This document shows, piece after piece, positions 1 to 8,988 of a DNA stretch of 64,000 bases (the stretch's first letter is position 1; each line of letters opens with the position of its first letter). The translations under genes and the position numbers were made by a program. The DNA comes from Bacillus ndiopicus (GTDB lineage: Bacteria; Bacillota; Bacilli; Bacillales_A; Planococcaceae). The stretch spans positions 248,001 to 312,000 of the forward strand of contig NZ_HG964407.1 of the NCBI RefSeq assembly GCF_000612805.1. The letters run 5' to 3'. The notes beneath the pieces were generated by a model. That model was not told the DNA's origin and made no database searches. It worked only from the letters and a program-made list of their open reading frames with translations.

Positions 1-12
1 AATTTTAATTAT

Positions 13-64
13 ATCAGCGACTTTTACTGATTTATCGGCGATTTTTCAACTATATCAGCGACTT
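13..64. repeat. short tandem ATCAGCGACTT-type repeat
   Basis: Three copies of an ATC(A/G)GCGA(C/T)TT core begin at 13, 34 and 54, so the period is 21 then 20 bp. The core differs from the TTATTCTACG arrays near 20.1 and 39.8 kb, but the period and the position just before a terminator are alike. The array may extend left of the window. Confidence 0.6.
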
Positions 65-81
65 GGCATAATTGACAAAAT

Positions 82-117
82 GGGAGCTCCACATTTTCTA
101 ATGGAGCTCCCTTTTTT
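82..117. terminator. bidirectional hairpin terminator
   Basis: A perfect 10-bp stem (GGGAGCTCCA at 82-91 with TGGAGCTCCC at 102-111) is followed by six T on the plus strand. A shorter T run (TTTTG) follows on the minus strand, where it would end the acetyltransferase gene to its right. Confidence 0.8.
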
Positions 118-121
118 CGTC

Positions 122-658
122 TTATTTATTTTCTTCCCACTCTTCGCGTAAAATACCCATACGAATGGAATCATAATATTGCCCATCATAATAGCGCACT
201 TTACGAATTCTCGCTTCCATTTGCATGTTTAGTTTTTCGCCAACTCGAATCATTCGCTCGTTGCCTGACCATGTTGTAAAGCCAACACGAACGAGTGGCA
301 TCGTATTAAACAGATGGTTAATCCACAGCTTTAATGCTCGCGTGCCTAATCCTTTACCCCATGAGCCGTTTTCATGGAAGACGATTCCCATCTCTAGCCA
401 TTGCGATGGCTCATGCTCCCAATAGTACGATACAATGCCCCGTACAACGCCAGCTACTTCTATCACCCAAAAATTATCACTATTTATCCAGCCTTGCCCT
501 GTTGGCAAAAACTCTTCAAATGTTTTAGAATGATGCGGGTAGTATGGTGCGTCCCATTTTTTCCATTCAGGTTGCTCATCTTTATAGATTAGCTCCCATA
601 AACGCTGTAAATCTTTCTCTTCCACCAGTCGAATGATTAATTCATTATCTTTATACAT
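122..658 (-). CDS. GNAT family N-acetyltransferase
   Basis: A 178-residue cytoplasmic protein with the single-domain GNAT fold. The acetyl-CoA pyrophosphate loop is visible as GKGLGT around residue 105, inside a segment reading ENGSWGKGLGTRALKLW. The C-terminal GN..M...GEKLNMQ..A pattern is typical of RimJ/RimL-like or spermidine-type acetyltransferases; the acceptor cannot be read from sequence. The frame is open for 22 more codons, but ATG at 658 is preceded by AAGAGGGACT at good spacing, so that start was chosen. It lies upstream of a second GNAT gene on the same strand and is separated from the left flank by a bidirectional terminator. Confidence 0.85.
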   Translation of the reverse strand: MYKDNELIIRLVEEKDLQRLWELIYKDEQPEWKKWDAPYYPHHSKTFEEFLPTGQGWINSDNFWVIEVAGVVRGIVSYYWEHEPSQWLEMGIVFHENGSWGKGLGTRALKLWINHLFNTMPLVRVGFTTWSGNERMIRVGEKLNMQMEARIRKVRYYDGQYYDSIRMGILREEWEENK

Positions 659-788
659 ATAGTCCCTCTTTTCAATAAGATAGAGTCTCTGTGATTGAAA
701 AGAGTATTTTGATTTACTCACCAATCACCTTATGTAATTTTTTCATTATTATCAACCCCTTTTTTGTATTAACAATAATTATATCATA

Positions 789-1313
789 TTAGTATGGCAC
801 TTCATTAATTTTACTAGGCGTAATTGTCGATGCTTTCCAATCTTCATAAATCGCACCATATAGTACTGTGTCTGAAACTGTACCGTCTGCATTTTCCCAT
901 GCGCTGCGCAAATAGCCTTCCTTGACAAAGCCTGCCTTCGTGAAGCTTTTTCGCATTGCTATATTATCCGCTCGTGTATAGCCCTCAATGCGGATTTTAT
1001 TTTTCTCGCCAAATAGATAGTCCTGCATCCATTTTAATGCCTTTACTCCAAGCCCTTTACCACGGGCTGTTGCTGCTAAGCGGATATCAAACAATGGAAT
1101 GCTATCGTTTATATCATTGATTATGAGTATACCAGCCTTCTCTCCATCTTCAATAATCCAAAATGTTTCACGATCATCAGCATAATAGCCTTTTTCAACC
1201 GCTTTCTTCACTGCATCTGCATCCATACTTATACCTGAATGGTAAGGCCAATCATTTTCAGTTAGTAATTGTACTAAGTCTTCGGTTTCCGCATTAAATA
1301 ATGTTAATTCCAT
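789..1313 (-). CDS. GNAT family N-acetyltransferase
   Basis: A 174-residue GNAT protein. The acetyl-CoA binding loop is ARGKGLGVKAL at about residue 80, and the C-terminal half carries the RimJ/RimL-like pattern N.A.RKSFTKAGF..EG. The substrate is unknown. A GAGGG ribosome binding site sits 8 nt before the ATG. The start overlaps the 3' end of the next gene (1294 onward) by 20 bp, so the two are probably co-transcribed. It resembles its neighbour at 122-658 in fold only; the two are not close duplicates. Confidence 0.85.
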   Translation of the reverse strand: MELTLFNAETEDLVQLLTENDWPYHSGISMDADAVKKAVEKGYYADDRETFWIIEDGEKAGILIINDINDSIPLFDIRLAATARGKGLGVKALKWMQDYLFGEKNKIRIEGYTRADNIAMRKSFTKAGFVKEGYLRSAWENADGTVSDTVLYGAIYEDWKASTITPSKINEVPY

Positions 1314-2193
1314 CTAAGCTTCCCTCTCGCCTATATATCACAAATTTTAAATGTTTCCATTCGTTATATAGGTGCTCTTTTGATAATAACTTCCACGGAT
1401 TAAAAATTGTTTGTCCGTGCTTGTTAAAGAATATATTTTGCCCGATATAATATGCCGCATGTTGAATAATCCCGCTTTTATCATTCCATACAGCAACATC
1501 ACCAGGCTGTAAATCCTCCGCATTGATTTGACGATATTTATACTGAGTAAGCTTTTCAATAAATGTTTTCTGATGAACCCATTCATCAATAAACCAAGAT
1601 TGCTTACCTTCACTTATTGCGTACAATACTGCCGCTAAACAATTTGCCCCTTGCTGTACGCAAAACCTATTGGCATAATGCTTTAAAAATACAGACAACT
1701 CATTTGGGGCTTCCTCACATTCTCCATTATCCCACCACTCAGAAACCATCGTTGTCAGCAGTTGCTCCTTACATCCCCAATCTAGCTGTTCCCACATACC
1801 ACGCTGTAAAATCACATGCTCGTTTTGTATATAGTCACTAGGAATTTGGTCAATATTCTGAATAAAGGAAGCAGGTAAGACGAGCCCTCGCTCATATTTT
1901 TGCTGTGCCGCTAAAATGAATTGCCTATCAGTTGCCTCAAGTTGCTCAATCCAATCACTTTCTGCAACGATTACATACTGTGCATTTTTAATATTCCAAT
2001 ATTCATAGCCATTCACATAATCAAGCTGCTGATAAACGGAATGCTCAAAAAATTCATCTATCGGCATAACAAGTACAGATGATAAATCTAACTTTCTTTC
2101 TAGGTCCTCTTTGGATAAGAAAAACAAATCTCTCTGTGGCACATAACTTTTAATCCAAGATGCTAATATATCTGCTGTTGGTTTAATTTTCAT
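1294..2193 (-). CDS. NlpC/P60-like papain-fold protein, function unknown
   Basis: A 299-residue protein without a signal peptide. The N-terminal 170 residues are not recognised. The C-terminal third looks like an NlpC/P60 or CHAP-type fold: a nucleophile-like Cys near residue 185 in GANCLAAVLYAI, then LQPGDVAVWND, then a His near residue 245 in IQHAAYYIG, and a later NKHG. That Cys-PGD-His order is the usual signature of these amidases or peptidases. Lack of a secretion signal argues for a cytoplasmic role. ATG at 2193 has GGAG at 8 nt; the frame also offers an upstream TTG at 2199. Probably an operon with the acetyltransferase it overlaps. Confidence 0.6.
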   Translation of the reverse strand: MKIKPTADILASWIKSYVPQRDLFFLSKEDLERKLDLSSVLVMPIDEFFEHSVYQQLDYVNGYEYWNIKNAQYVIVAESDWIEQLEATDRQFILAAQQKYERGLVLPASFIQNIDQIPSDYIQNEHVILQRGMWEQLDWGCKEQLLTTMVSEWWDNGECEEAPNELSVFLKHYANRFCVQQGANCLAAVLYAISEGKQSWFIDEWVHQKTFIEKLTQYKYRQINAEDLQPGDVAVWNDKSGIIQHAAYYIGQNIFFNKHGQTIFNPWKLLSKEHLYNEWKHLKFVIYRREGSLDGINII

Positions 2194-2279
2194 ATTCAAT
2201 TCTCCTATTACAATGCACTATTCCTTGTCCAATGACTCAATTGGTAAGTTCCTCAATGTCAGTGAAAATTTGAACACTT

Positions 2280-2295
2280 GTTGAATCAAGATAAA
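2280..2295. repeat. solo copy of 16-bp end repeat
   Basis: GTTGAATCAAGATAAA differs by one base from the right terminal repeat (GCTGAATCAAGATAAA) of the element at 26667-26813. The stop codon of the MBL-fold gene (2286-2288 read on the minus strand) lies inside it, so the repeat supplies the end of that gene. Confidence 0.6.
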
Positions 2296-2975
2296 ATAAA
2301 TTTCCCACCATGATAGCAATAATAAGTGCCAGCCTTTAAATCTAAAACTCTCTCTAAAGATTTCTCAGCTTTCTCAATATCCAAACAAAATTGTGGATTA
2401 GCAATTGACAATTTATGCCCCTCATGAACAGCTGCGTCACCTGTAATAACACTTTGCAGACTTGGGAAATACAATGAAATATGGCCTGATGTATGCCCTG
2501 GTGTTTCTATTACTTTACATGTACCATGTAAAATCATGTCACCATCTTGTACTCTTTCATCAATTGGAACATGCTTTAAGCTTTTTAACTGTTGGATAAA
2601 CCATTCACCAAATTCTCGCTCTTCTTCTACCATATTTTCGAGCATCGTCTCGGCTTGGACCAATCTTTCTGACTTAACTTCCCCACTTATATACTTTGAT
2701 TCTTTCTCACTAGCTATCAAATTAATCCATGGATATTTTTGCTTGAAGTCATAAAGTGAGCCTATATGATCATCATCATAATGTGTGATAACTATGTTTT
2801 TTAAATTTTCCATCGTGTAGCCTTTTTTCAAAATTTCACTTTCAATTATCGGTAAAAATTGTGCATACCCTGTGTCTACTAGCGTTAATTCATGATTTAC
2901 TATAATTAAGCTAGGGTATATGCAATTTTTTTGTCCATTAAACTCGAATTCAATTGCTAATTCTATTATTTCCAT
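2286..2975 (-). CDS. MBL-fold metallo-hydrolase
   Basis: A 229-residue metallo-beta-lactamase-fold hydrolase. The metal motif is THYDDDHIGS near residue 70, an HxDxDH variant of the classical HxHxDH. It is followed by TPGHTSGHISLY and a TGDA loop carrying the bridging Asp. The substrate cannot be deduced. ATG at 2975 follows GAGGGTTGACA at correct spacing and is preferred to the TTG two codons upstream. The start overlaps the end of the GrpB gene by 26 bp, suggesting coupled translation. The last residues and stop codon lie inside a repeated 16-bp sequence, so the extreme C-terminus may have been replaced. Confidence 0.85.
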   Translation of the reverse strand: MEIIELAIEFEFNGQKNCIYPSLIIVNHELTLVDTGYAQFLPIIESEILKKGYTMENLKNIVITHYDDDHIGSLYDFKQKYPWINLIASEKESKYISGEVKSERLVQAETMLENMVEEEREFGEWFIQQLKSLKHVPIDERVQDGDMILHGTCKVIETPGHTSGHISLYFPSLQSVITGDAAVHEGHKLSIANPQFCLDIEKAEKSLERVLDLKAGTYYCYHGGKFILS

Positions 2976-3507
2976 TGTCAACCCTCATCTCGGCTAAAAT
3001 TGTCCGCACAAAATCTTCCTTGTAATCAGTGTAAGCCATAATACCTTTCAGGCCTGTTTCAAAAAACGATATCTTTAACTGCTCATACTGCTCTCTCATC
3101 TCTTCATTTGCCCTTAAATAATCTCTAAAAAATAGTAGCTCCTGCCATTTTTGACCTTCATACTGGACAAGATGAATAAAATGAGTCTTTATTTGAAATG
3201 TATCATCTGTAAATTTAGCGCATACAATCTCGTCAGGTCGCTCCACTCGCAATCTATGAAATCCTGCTTGCGCCAATTGTTTGAAAAAGGATTTCTCAAT
3301 ACACGCTAAGTCACTCACCCCAACCAAAAGATCAATAACCGGCTTGGCCCTCATTCCTTGAATTGACGTACTACCAATATGCTCAATTTGAACGCTTGTC
3401 AAATTCGTTCTATGCAATAATTCTTCCTTTATTTTCTGAAATTCCATTTCCCACGTTGACTCATACGGAACAAGTACAACCTCATCATTTCGCAAACCAA
3501 TATTCAT
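2950..3507 (-). CDS. GrpB (UPF0157) family protein
   Basis: A 185-residue protein of the GrpB/UPF0157 family, which has a nucleotidyltransferase-like fold. The diagnostic stretch is HIGSTSIQGMRAKPVIDLLV around residues 43-62, and the N-terminus carries the usual LVPYE..W...F start. Members often sit near small-molecule modification genes and their reaction is not established. The ribosome binding site GGAGG lies 8 nt before ATG. The gene overlaps the downstream MBL hydrolase. Identification of the family is firm; function is open. Confidence 0.88.
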   Translation of the reverse strand: MNIGLRNDEVVLVPYESTWEMEFQKIKEELLHRTNLTSVQIEHIGSTSIQGMRAKPVIDLLVGVSDLACIEKSFFKQLAQAGFHRLRVERPDEIVCAKFTDDTFQIKTHFIHLVQYEGQKWQELLFFRDYLRANEEMREQYEQLKISFFETGLKGIMAYTDYKEDFVRTILAEMRVDNGNNRISN

Positions 3508-3614
3508 CCTCTATTCCTCCTTTAACTTATAAAGCTAAGGTATTTCCAGAAAATATACTAGTCTGTTAATTAATTGTGATTTTTGATATAATAAATTCAA
3601 GAAATAACGCTATA

Positions 3615-4364
3615 TTAAAACGCCTTTACACCAAAATATTCAGTCAATGGAATGTGCCTACCCGTTTTATCCCACTCGTGGTATAACGCGAAAACTTTAT
3701 GAATATCCCCGCCATGGCAGTCTTCTACAATATATTTGATTGCTTTAGAGCTACGCCAATAATTAATCATAATAGCGGTTAAACTCGTTGCTTCATAACT
3801 TCCAGCCCCAAATTTATCTAGAGAATGCTGCCCATATTTCTTTTGAAACAGCTCAATCATTTCACTCTCAACAGCTACAAGCTCCTCATATTGTTCAGCA
3901 GATAGTGTCAGTTTTTGTGATAAGTATTCACACATACCTTCCTCAAACCAAATACTATTTTCACGCTCGTCATCAAAATCTTCTATAAATAACTCTAGAT
4001 GATGCGTTATTTCATGGGCTAATATACAAAATACATGATCTAATGTTATTGAATTATAGTATTTTTCAATACGTTCATTACGTTTTCCCTCTAATTGATT
4101 CAGATGAAACTCACGCCATTCCTGTACACTTGGTGACATACATATTCTTACCTCATTCGTAAAGGCGGGGACAGGGATATCAGAGAAAATTGTTGTCGCT
4201 ATTTCTTTTGAAGTCCAAACGATTGCCTTCGGTAGATCCTCTAGGCCAAATTCCTTTTCTAAAAGCACTTGATAAGCATTTAATTTTTCGTTCAGGTGCT
4301 CAATATCAGCAGAATATTTCTGCAACTCTTCTACGCTTTCAAACGCAAAAATATTTTTCATCAT
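3615..4364 (-). CDS. zincin-type metallopeptidase-like protein
   Basis: A 249-residue soluble protein with a gluzincin signature. HEITH at residues 117-121 supplies two zinc ligands and the catalytic Glu, and E146 in EEGMCEYLSQ is the likely third ligand, as in the peptidase MA clan. There is no signal peptide, so it would act in the cytoplasm. The N-terminal 100 residues are not recognised. GGGAG precedes the ATG by 8 nt. It stands just downstream of the pyridoxal-kinase-like gene with a 13-bp gap and may share its transcript. Confidence 0.7.
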   Translation of the reverse strand: MMKNIFAFESVEELQKYSADIEHLNEKLNAYQVLLEKEFGLEDLPKAIVWTSKEIATTIFSDIPVPAFTNEVRICMSPSVQEWREFHLNQLEGKRNERIEKYYNSITLDHVFCILAHEITHHLELFIEDFDDERENSIWFEEGMCEYLSQKLTLSAEQYEELVAVESEMIELFQKKYGQHSLDKFGAGSYEATSLTAIMINYWRSSKAIKYIVEDCHGGDIHKVFALYHEWDKTGRHIPLTEYFGVKAF

Positions 4365-4377
4365 ATACGAAACTCCC

Positions 4378-5217
4378 TCAAATAAGCATTTTTAAATACT
4401 TTTCAAAATGAACTCCCATATTACGTGGAATTTTTTTCTCATACGTTTCGCTAATAGCTGCTGTTAAAAAGCTCTCAGCTAATTGGATTGCTTCCGCAAG
4501 GCTTTGCCCACGTAGCACTCCGCCCATCACTGTCGCTGCAAACAAATCTCCCGTACCAGAATAACCTGCACCATTAAACGGCACTTGACTAAAAAGTGCT
4601 GTACCATCAGCTACAAGTAAATTACCGATAGTTGGCTTTTCTGTAGGTGGCACGATTCCCGTCAAAATAACCTTCGCATTTGTTTCTCTAGCTAGTAGAT
4701 GTGCTGCCTCTTCCAATGCTTGCAAATAATCATTGACAGTCGAATAGCTATGTAATTTTTCATATGACAGTCCTGTTAACATACAGCATTCAGTAATGTT
4801 TGGCGTAATAATATCCGCGCGTTTCACTAGCTCCTTCATACGCTCAAGCAGCCTACCAGTAAACAAGGGATAGCCATCTCCTTGATCTCCCATTACTGGA
4901 TCAACAAGTACAACCGTTTGTTCTCGCTGAAAGGCATCTAGAAAATCAAAAATATGATTAATTTGTTCTTCTCCCATTACAAAGCCCGTTAAAATACCGT
5001 CAAAGCTTTCATTCATTTTTTGCCATTCTTCTGTAAAATGCCCCATTTTCGATGTTAAGTCCTCACAAAAAAAGCTTGGAAACTCAGTTTGCGCCGTCAA
5101 AATTGCCGTTGGAAGCGGGCATGCCTGTGCACCCATTACCGACAGTACTGGTAGCGCAGCAGTTAATGAGCATTTCCCGAAGGAGGACATATCTTGTATA
5201 ATCGCTACTTTCTTCAT
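4378..5217 (-). CDS. pyridoxal/pyridoxamine kinase (PdxK/PdxY type)
   Basis: A 279-residue ribokinase-superfamily protein that would phosphorylate B6 vitamers using ATP. Visible signatures are the N-terminal IQDMSSFGKCSL, the substrate-lid region PTAILTAQT, DPVMGDQG in the middle, and the anion-hole motif GYSGTGDLFAA near residue 235 with its catalytic Asp. The length is normal for the family. ATG at 5217, preceded by GGTGGG, begins the conserved KKVAIIQD strand, so the 12 codons upstream were rejected. It is transcribed divergently from an ECF S component, which supports a vitamin B6 salvage pair. Hydroxymethylpyrimidine kinase activity is the main alternative. Confidence 0.82.
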   Translation of the reverse strand: MKKVAIIQDMSSFGKCSLTAALPVLSVMGAQACPLPTAILTAQTEFPSFFCEDLTSKMGHFTEEWQKMNESFDGILTGFVMGEEQINHIFDFLDAFQREQTVVLVDPVMGDQGDGYPLFTGRLLERMKELVKRADIITPNITECCMLTGLSYEKLHSYSTVNDYLQALEEAAHLLARETNAKVILTGIVPPTEKPTIGNLLVADGTALFSQVPFNGAGYSGTGDLFAATVMGGVLRGQSLAEAIQLAESFLTAAISETYEKKIPRNMGVHFEKYLKMLI

Positions 5218-5393
5218 CTCAATCACCCACCAATCGAATATTACTATGTTCATCTTAACAAACCACTACTATGCTGGACAATTGTTTTCACCACCAAACT
5301 GACCACTACATTTTTAATAAAATTGATACTTTTATAGCAATCAGATATCTGCTAAAGTTATTGATAATTCGAATAACATTAAGGAGAATGATA

Positions 5394-5936
5394 ATGCAAC
5401 AAGTTCAAAATATACAAAAACAACAAAGTAAAACATTTGATTTAGTGATTACAGCCATTCTTATTGCATTAGTTTTCATTGCAACTTTTATTAATATTAA
5501 ACTACCCATCATGGCGAAAGGCGGGCTTGTTCACTTAGGTACGGCAATGCTATTTACAATTGCGATTTTATTTGGACCGAAAAAAGGCGCAATTGCAGGG
5601 GCTATTGGTATGGGGCTATTCGATATTTTTGGTGGCTGGCTATTATGGGCACCAATTACGATTGTAGCTCGCTTTTTACAAGGCTTTATCGTCGGGAAAA
5701 TTGCGTTTATGAATGGTAAAAAAGGTACGAATATGGTTATGAACATTATTGCAGCAGTTCTTTCTGTTCCTGTGATGCTAGCAGTTTACTATATTGGTGA
5801 AGTTATTTTATATAGCAACTGGATACAACCGTTAGCATCCATTCCTGGTGATTTACTGCAAAATGCGATAGGTCTTGCAATCGCAATTCCACTTTGCGCT
5901 GTATTGAAAAAGACGCCTTATTTTAAAAATATTTAA
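5394..5936 (+). CDS. ECF transporter S component, probably for a B6-type vitamin
   Basis: A 180-residue integral membrane protein with five or six hydrophobic segments. GPKKGAIAGAIGMGLFDI and the following WAPITIVARFLQGFIVGKI match the ECF riboflavin-type S-component family; the small-residue AxxxA-like face packs against the shared EcfT subunit. No energising subunits are present nearby, so it would use the genome-wide EcfAAT module. AAGGAG lies 7 nt before the ATG at 5394; the frame extends upstream without a ribosome site. Adjacency to a divergent pyridoxal-kinase-like gene suggests uptake of pyridoxine or a related vitamer. That substrate is inference. Confidence 0.78.
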   Translation: MQQVQNIQKQQSKTFDLVITAILIALVFIATFINIKLPIMAKGGLVHLGTAMLFTIAILFGPKKGAIAGAIGMGLFDIFGGWLLWAPITIVARFLQGFIVGKIAFMNGKKGTNMVMNIIAAVLSVPVMLAVYYIGEVILYSNWIQPLASIPGDLLQNAIGLAIAIPLCAVLKKTPYFKNI

Positions 5937-5960
5937 TATTTTAGGCTACCACCTAAAAAA

Positions 5961-5991
5961 GTGAAACCAAATATGCTTGGTTTCACTTTTT
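5961..5991 (+). terminator. rho-independent terminator of the S-component gene
   Basis: A perfect 10-bp stem GTGAAACCAA / TTGGTTTCAC with a six-base loop is followed by TTTTT, 24 bp after the stop codon. Confidence 0.9.
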
Positions 5992-6059
5992 CTATTTTTA
6001 AGAGATATTCTAAAGTAATAATTCGCACATAAACAAGGTCGTTTCGCGCCCAAAGCTGC

Positions 6060-6106
6060 AAAAAAGCGCATGAATCCAAGTTCAGAACCTTGGCTTCATG
6101 CGCTTT
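6060..6106 (-). terminator. terminator of the M20 amidohydrolase gene
   Basis: A long stem (AAAGCGCATGAA with one mismatch, then CCAAG) closes an eight-base loop. Read on the minus strand it is followed by six T, just after the amidohydrolase stop codon. Confidence 0.85.
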
Positions 6107-6118
6107 ACTCATTTTTAA

Positions 6119-7306
6119 TTATTTTTTCGTGAAATAGTCTAACGTTGCTTGCCCTAAAACATTTGCCGCAATTCGCAATGAACGCTCGTCGATATCGAAT
6201 TTAGGGTGATGATGTGGGTATACTTCCTCCCACTCTGGATTCTTTGCTCCTGTAAAGAAGAACGCCCCCGGAATTTTTTCCAAGAAATAAGCAAAGTCCT
6301 CACCGCCCATATTAGGATCAACAATTTCCACAGTTGCTACATCAGCAACTTTTTCTGCCGATTCCATAATATGCTCCGTTTCTGCTTCATGGTTAACAAC
6401 TGGTGGATAACCTCGAACGTACTCATATTCATAGTTCGCCTTCGTTAAATAGCATGTTGCCTTTAATAGCTCCTCAATTTCACGTTCTAATAAACCGCGC
6501 TCCTCCTCATGGAAAGTACGCACAGTACCTTTCATATATACTTGGTCAGCGATTACGTTGAAAGGATTTAATGCTTCGATATGTCCAATTGACACTACTG
6601 CTGGGCGTAATGGGTTGACACGACGAGCAACAAGCTGCTGTAAATTCGTAATAAATTGTGCTGCAAGGACAATCGAATCCTTCGTATCACTTGGATTGGA
6701 ACCGTGACCACCCTTACCTTTAATCGTGATATAAATACCATCTGCCGCAGCCATTAATGGGCCTACAGCAGTTTGCACTTTTCCAAGCTCAGTTGGTGCC
6801 CACAAATGCGTACCGAAAATTACGTCCACACCTTCTAAACAGCCATCCTCAATCATTGAAATTGCTCCACCTGGGGCAAGCTCCTCTGCATGTTGGTGAA
6901 TAAACACAACTGTACCTTCCAAATCATCCTTCATCTGATTGAAAGCCTTTGCTAAAATTAACAATGAGGCTGTATGTCCATCATGCCCACAAGCATGCAT
7001 GCGCCCTTTAATTTTTGATTGGAATGGTAAGCCTGTTTCCTCTGTAATCGCTAAAGCATCAAAATCTGCACGTAATGCAACTGTTTTCCCGGGTTTGCCA
7101 CCTACTAGCTTCGCAACTACACCGTTGCCACCAACACCTTCACGCACTTCATGACCTAATGCGCGATGAAATGCTGCAATTGTTTTTGGTGTCTCTACTT
7201 CCTCAAATGAAAGCTCAGGATTTTCATGGAAATAACGACGAAGCTGAATCATTTCCTCTTCATATTGCTTTAATAAATCTGCTAGTTGTTGTTGTAATGC
7301 TGTCAT
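6119..7306 (-). CDS. M20 family amidohydrolase (aminoacylase/AbgB-like)
   Basis: A 395-residue cytosolic di-zinc amidohydrolase of the M20D group, which removes acyl or aryl groups from amino acids and amino-acid conjugates. Signatures are YFHENPELSFEE near the N-terminus, the metal motif MHACGHDGHTA near residue 100, HQHAEELAPGGA, and GTHLWAPT. The dimerisation domain follows and the C-terminal GGEDFAYF carries the last metal ligand region. AAGGAG sits 8 nt before ATG at 7306; an in-frame GTG lies three codons upstream. It follows the AbgT-type transporter gene by about 13 bp, so the pair resembles a p-aminobenzoyl-glutamate uptake and cleavage unit. Confidence 0.9.
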   Translation of the reverse strand: MTALQQQLADLLKQYEEEMIQLRRYFHENPELSFEEVETPKTIAAFHRALGHEVREGVGGNGVVAKLVGGKPGKTVALRADFDALAITEETGLPFQSKIKGRMHACGHDGHTASLLILAKAFNQMKDDLEGTVVFIHQHAEELAPGGAISMIEDGCLEGVDVIFGTHLWAPTELGKVQTAVGPLMAAADGIYITIKGKGGHGSNPSDTKDSIVLAAQFITNLQQLVARRVNPLRPAVVSIGHIEALNPFNVIADQVYMKGTVRTFHEEERGLLEREIEELLKATCYLTKANYEYEYVRGYPPVVNHEAETEHIMESAEKVADVATVEIVDPNMGGEDFAYFLEKIPGAFFFTGAKNPEWEEVYPHHHPKFDIDERSLRIAANVLGQATLDYFTKK

Positions 7307-7318
7307 AAAGTACACTCC

Positions 7319-8840
7319 TTATTTTAAGTAAATATAATCTCCTGGTCCAAGTGGTAACCCAAGCAAGAACCAAATAGCAAATAAAATAATCCAAGCAATT
7401 GCAAAAAAGATCGAGAAGGGCAATAATGCTGAAATAAGTGTGCCTATCCCTATGTTTTTATCATAACGTTTTGCAAAGGATAATAGAATCGCAAAATATG
7501 GTAGCATCGGTGTAATCGGATTTGTAATAGAATCTCCTACACGATAGGCCATCTGCGTTATTGCTGGTGAATAATCTAAATACATAAACATTGGTACGAA
7601 AATCGGAGCTAATAGTGCCCATTTTGCTGAAGCACTTGCAATTAACAAATGCACAAATTAAAACAAAACCTATCATCATTGGCAAGCCTGTAAAATTTAA
7701 TGCCTGCAATAACTCTGCACCTTTAATAGCCATAATTGAACCAATATTACTCCAGTTGAAAAATGCAATCATTTGAGAAGCTGTAAATGCAAGCACAATA
7801 AATGGAGCCATATCTGAAATCGATTTAAAAATTTTCTCGGCAACCTCTTTATCATTCTTCACTTCTTTCGCAGCAATTCCGTATGCAAGTCCCGGTAATA
7901 GGAAGAAAAATAACATTATTGGCACAATACCTGACATAAACGGCGAACTCAAAAAGCCACCTGTCTCAGGGTCTCTTAAAAGACCATTCGTCGGAATGAC
8001 TGTAAATGCAATAACCGAGCAGTAAATAAGCGTAACAATACCCGCCCATTTTAAACCTCGTTTTTCTAACTCTGTTAGTGGTTCAACTTTCTCCATTACT
8101 CCTTGATATGTACCAAAACGAGGCTCTGTGAACTTTTTCGCTACCCATGTACCGACAACAACAAGTACAAAAGTAGAAATAATTAAGAAATAATAATTCA
8201 TCGTTGCACGACCTGCATATGCAGGATCAGCAATATGTGCTGATGATTCTGTAATACCCAATAATAATACATCGAGTGAACTAATTAATAAGTTTGCACT
8301 GAAACCACCCGCAACTGCTGCGTATGTAATTATTAATCCAGATAATGGATTTCTCCCGACACTCATAAAAATCATTGCAGCAATAGGTGGCAAAATAATA
8401 AACGCCGCATCAGCAGCTAAATTCCCAACTAAACCTGTTAGAATAATAACCGGTACAATTAATTTTGCTGGCGCTGCCAACACAAGCTTTTTCATAACAG
8501 CTGAAATTAATCCTGTTTGCTCAGCTAAGCCGATACCTATCATCGTTACAATAACTAAACCTAATGGCGCAAAACCCGTAAATGTTTCGACCATTTTAGT
8601 CAAAATTAATATTAATCCTTCACGGCTCAGCAAGTTTTTTACTTGAATGACCTCTTCTGTACCAGGTCTAATTGCCGATACTCCAATTAAAGATAAAAAC
8701 CATGATAATAGAAGCACCAGCCCTGCCATAATAACAAATAATGTGATTGGATCTGGCAATTTATTGCCTAAACGCTCGATAACATCAAGCATTCTATCAA
8801 TAACAGATTTTTTTCTAACAATCCCCGAATTCCCTTGCAT
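7319..8840 (-). pseudogene. abgT: AbgT-type p-aminobenzoyl-glutamate transporter, frameshifted
   Basis: A multi-spanning AbgT-family secondary transporter whose frame breaks at about 7650. The N-terminal part (about 400 residues, from MQGNSGIVRKKSV to ICAFVN) and the C-terminal part (from ASASAKWALLAPIFVPMFM to GPGDYIYLK) are both well conserved but in different frames. The family normally has N-L-F-I-x-S-A-S-A-K-W here, so about three codons minus one base are missing: an apparent 8-nt deletion. AAGGAG precedes ATG at 8840. With the M20 gene downstream and a divergent regulator upstream, this is a transport-hydrolysis operon whose transporter is broken, unless the shift is a sequencing error. 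Confidence 0.85.
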
Positions 8841-8988
8841 AAATCTCATCTCCTTTTATACTTTATTAGACTTATACTTTAAAATTTCAGTTATTATTTA
8901 AGGTCATCCAAAATATATGTCTTAAATAAAAGAAACCATATTTTTAGATTATTTGCAATATTTAAATTAAAATTAAGGAGAAATGTTT

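Noticed and set aside
5254-5393. Riboswitch upstream of the S-component gene
   Set aside because: No TPP, FMN or other conserved core could be recognised in the 140 bases.
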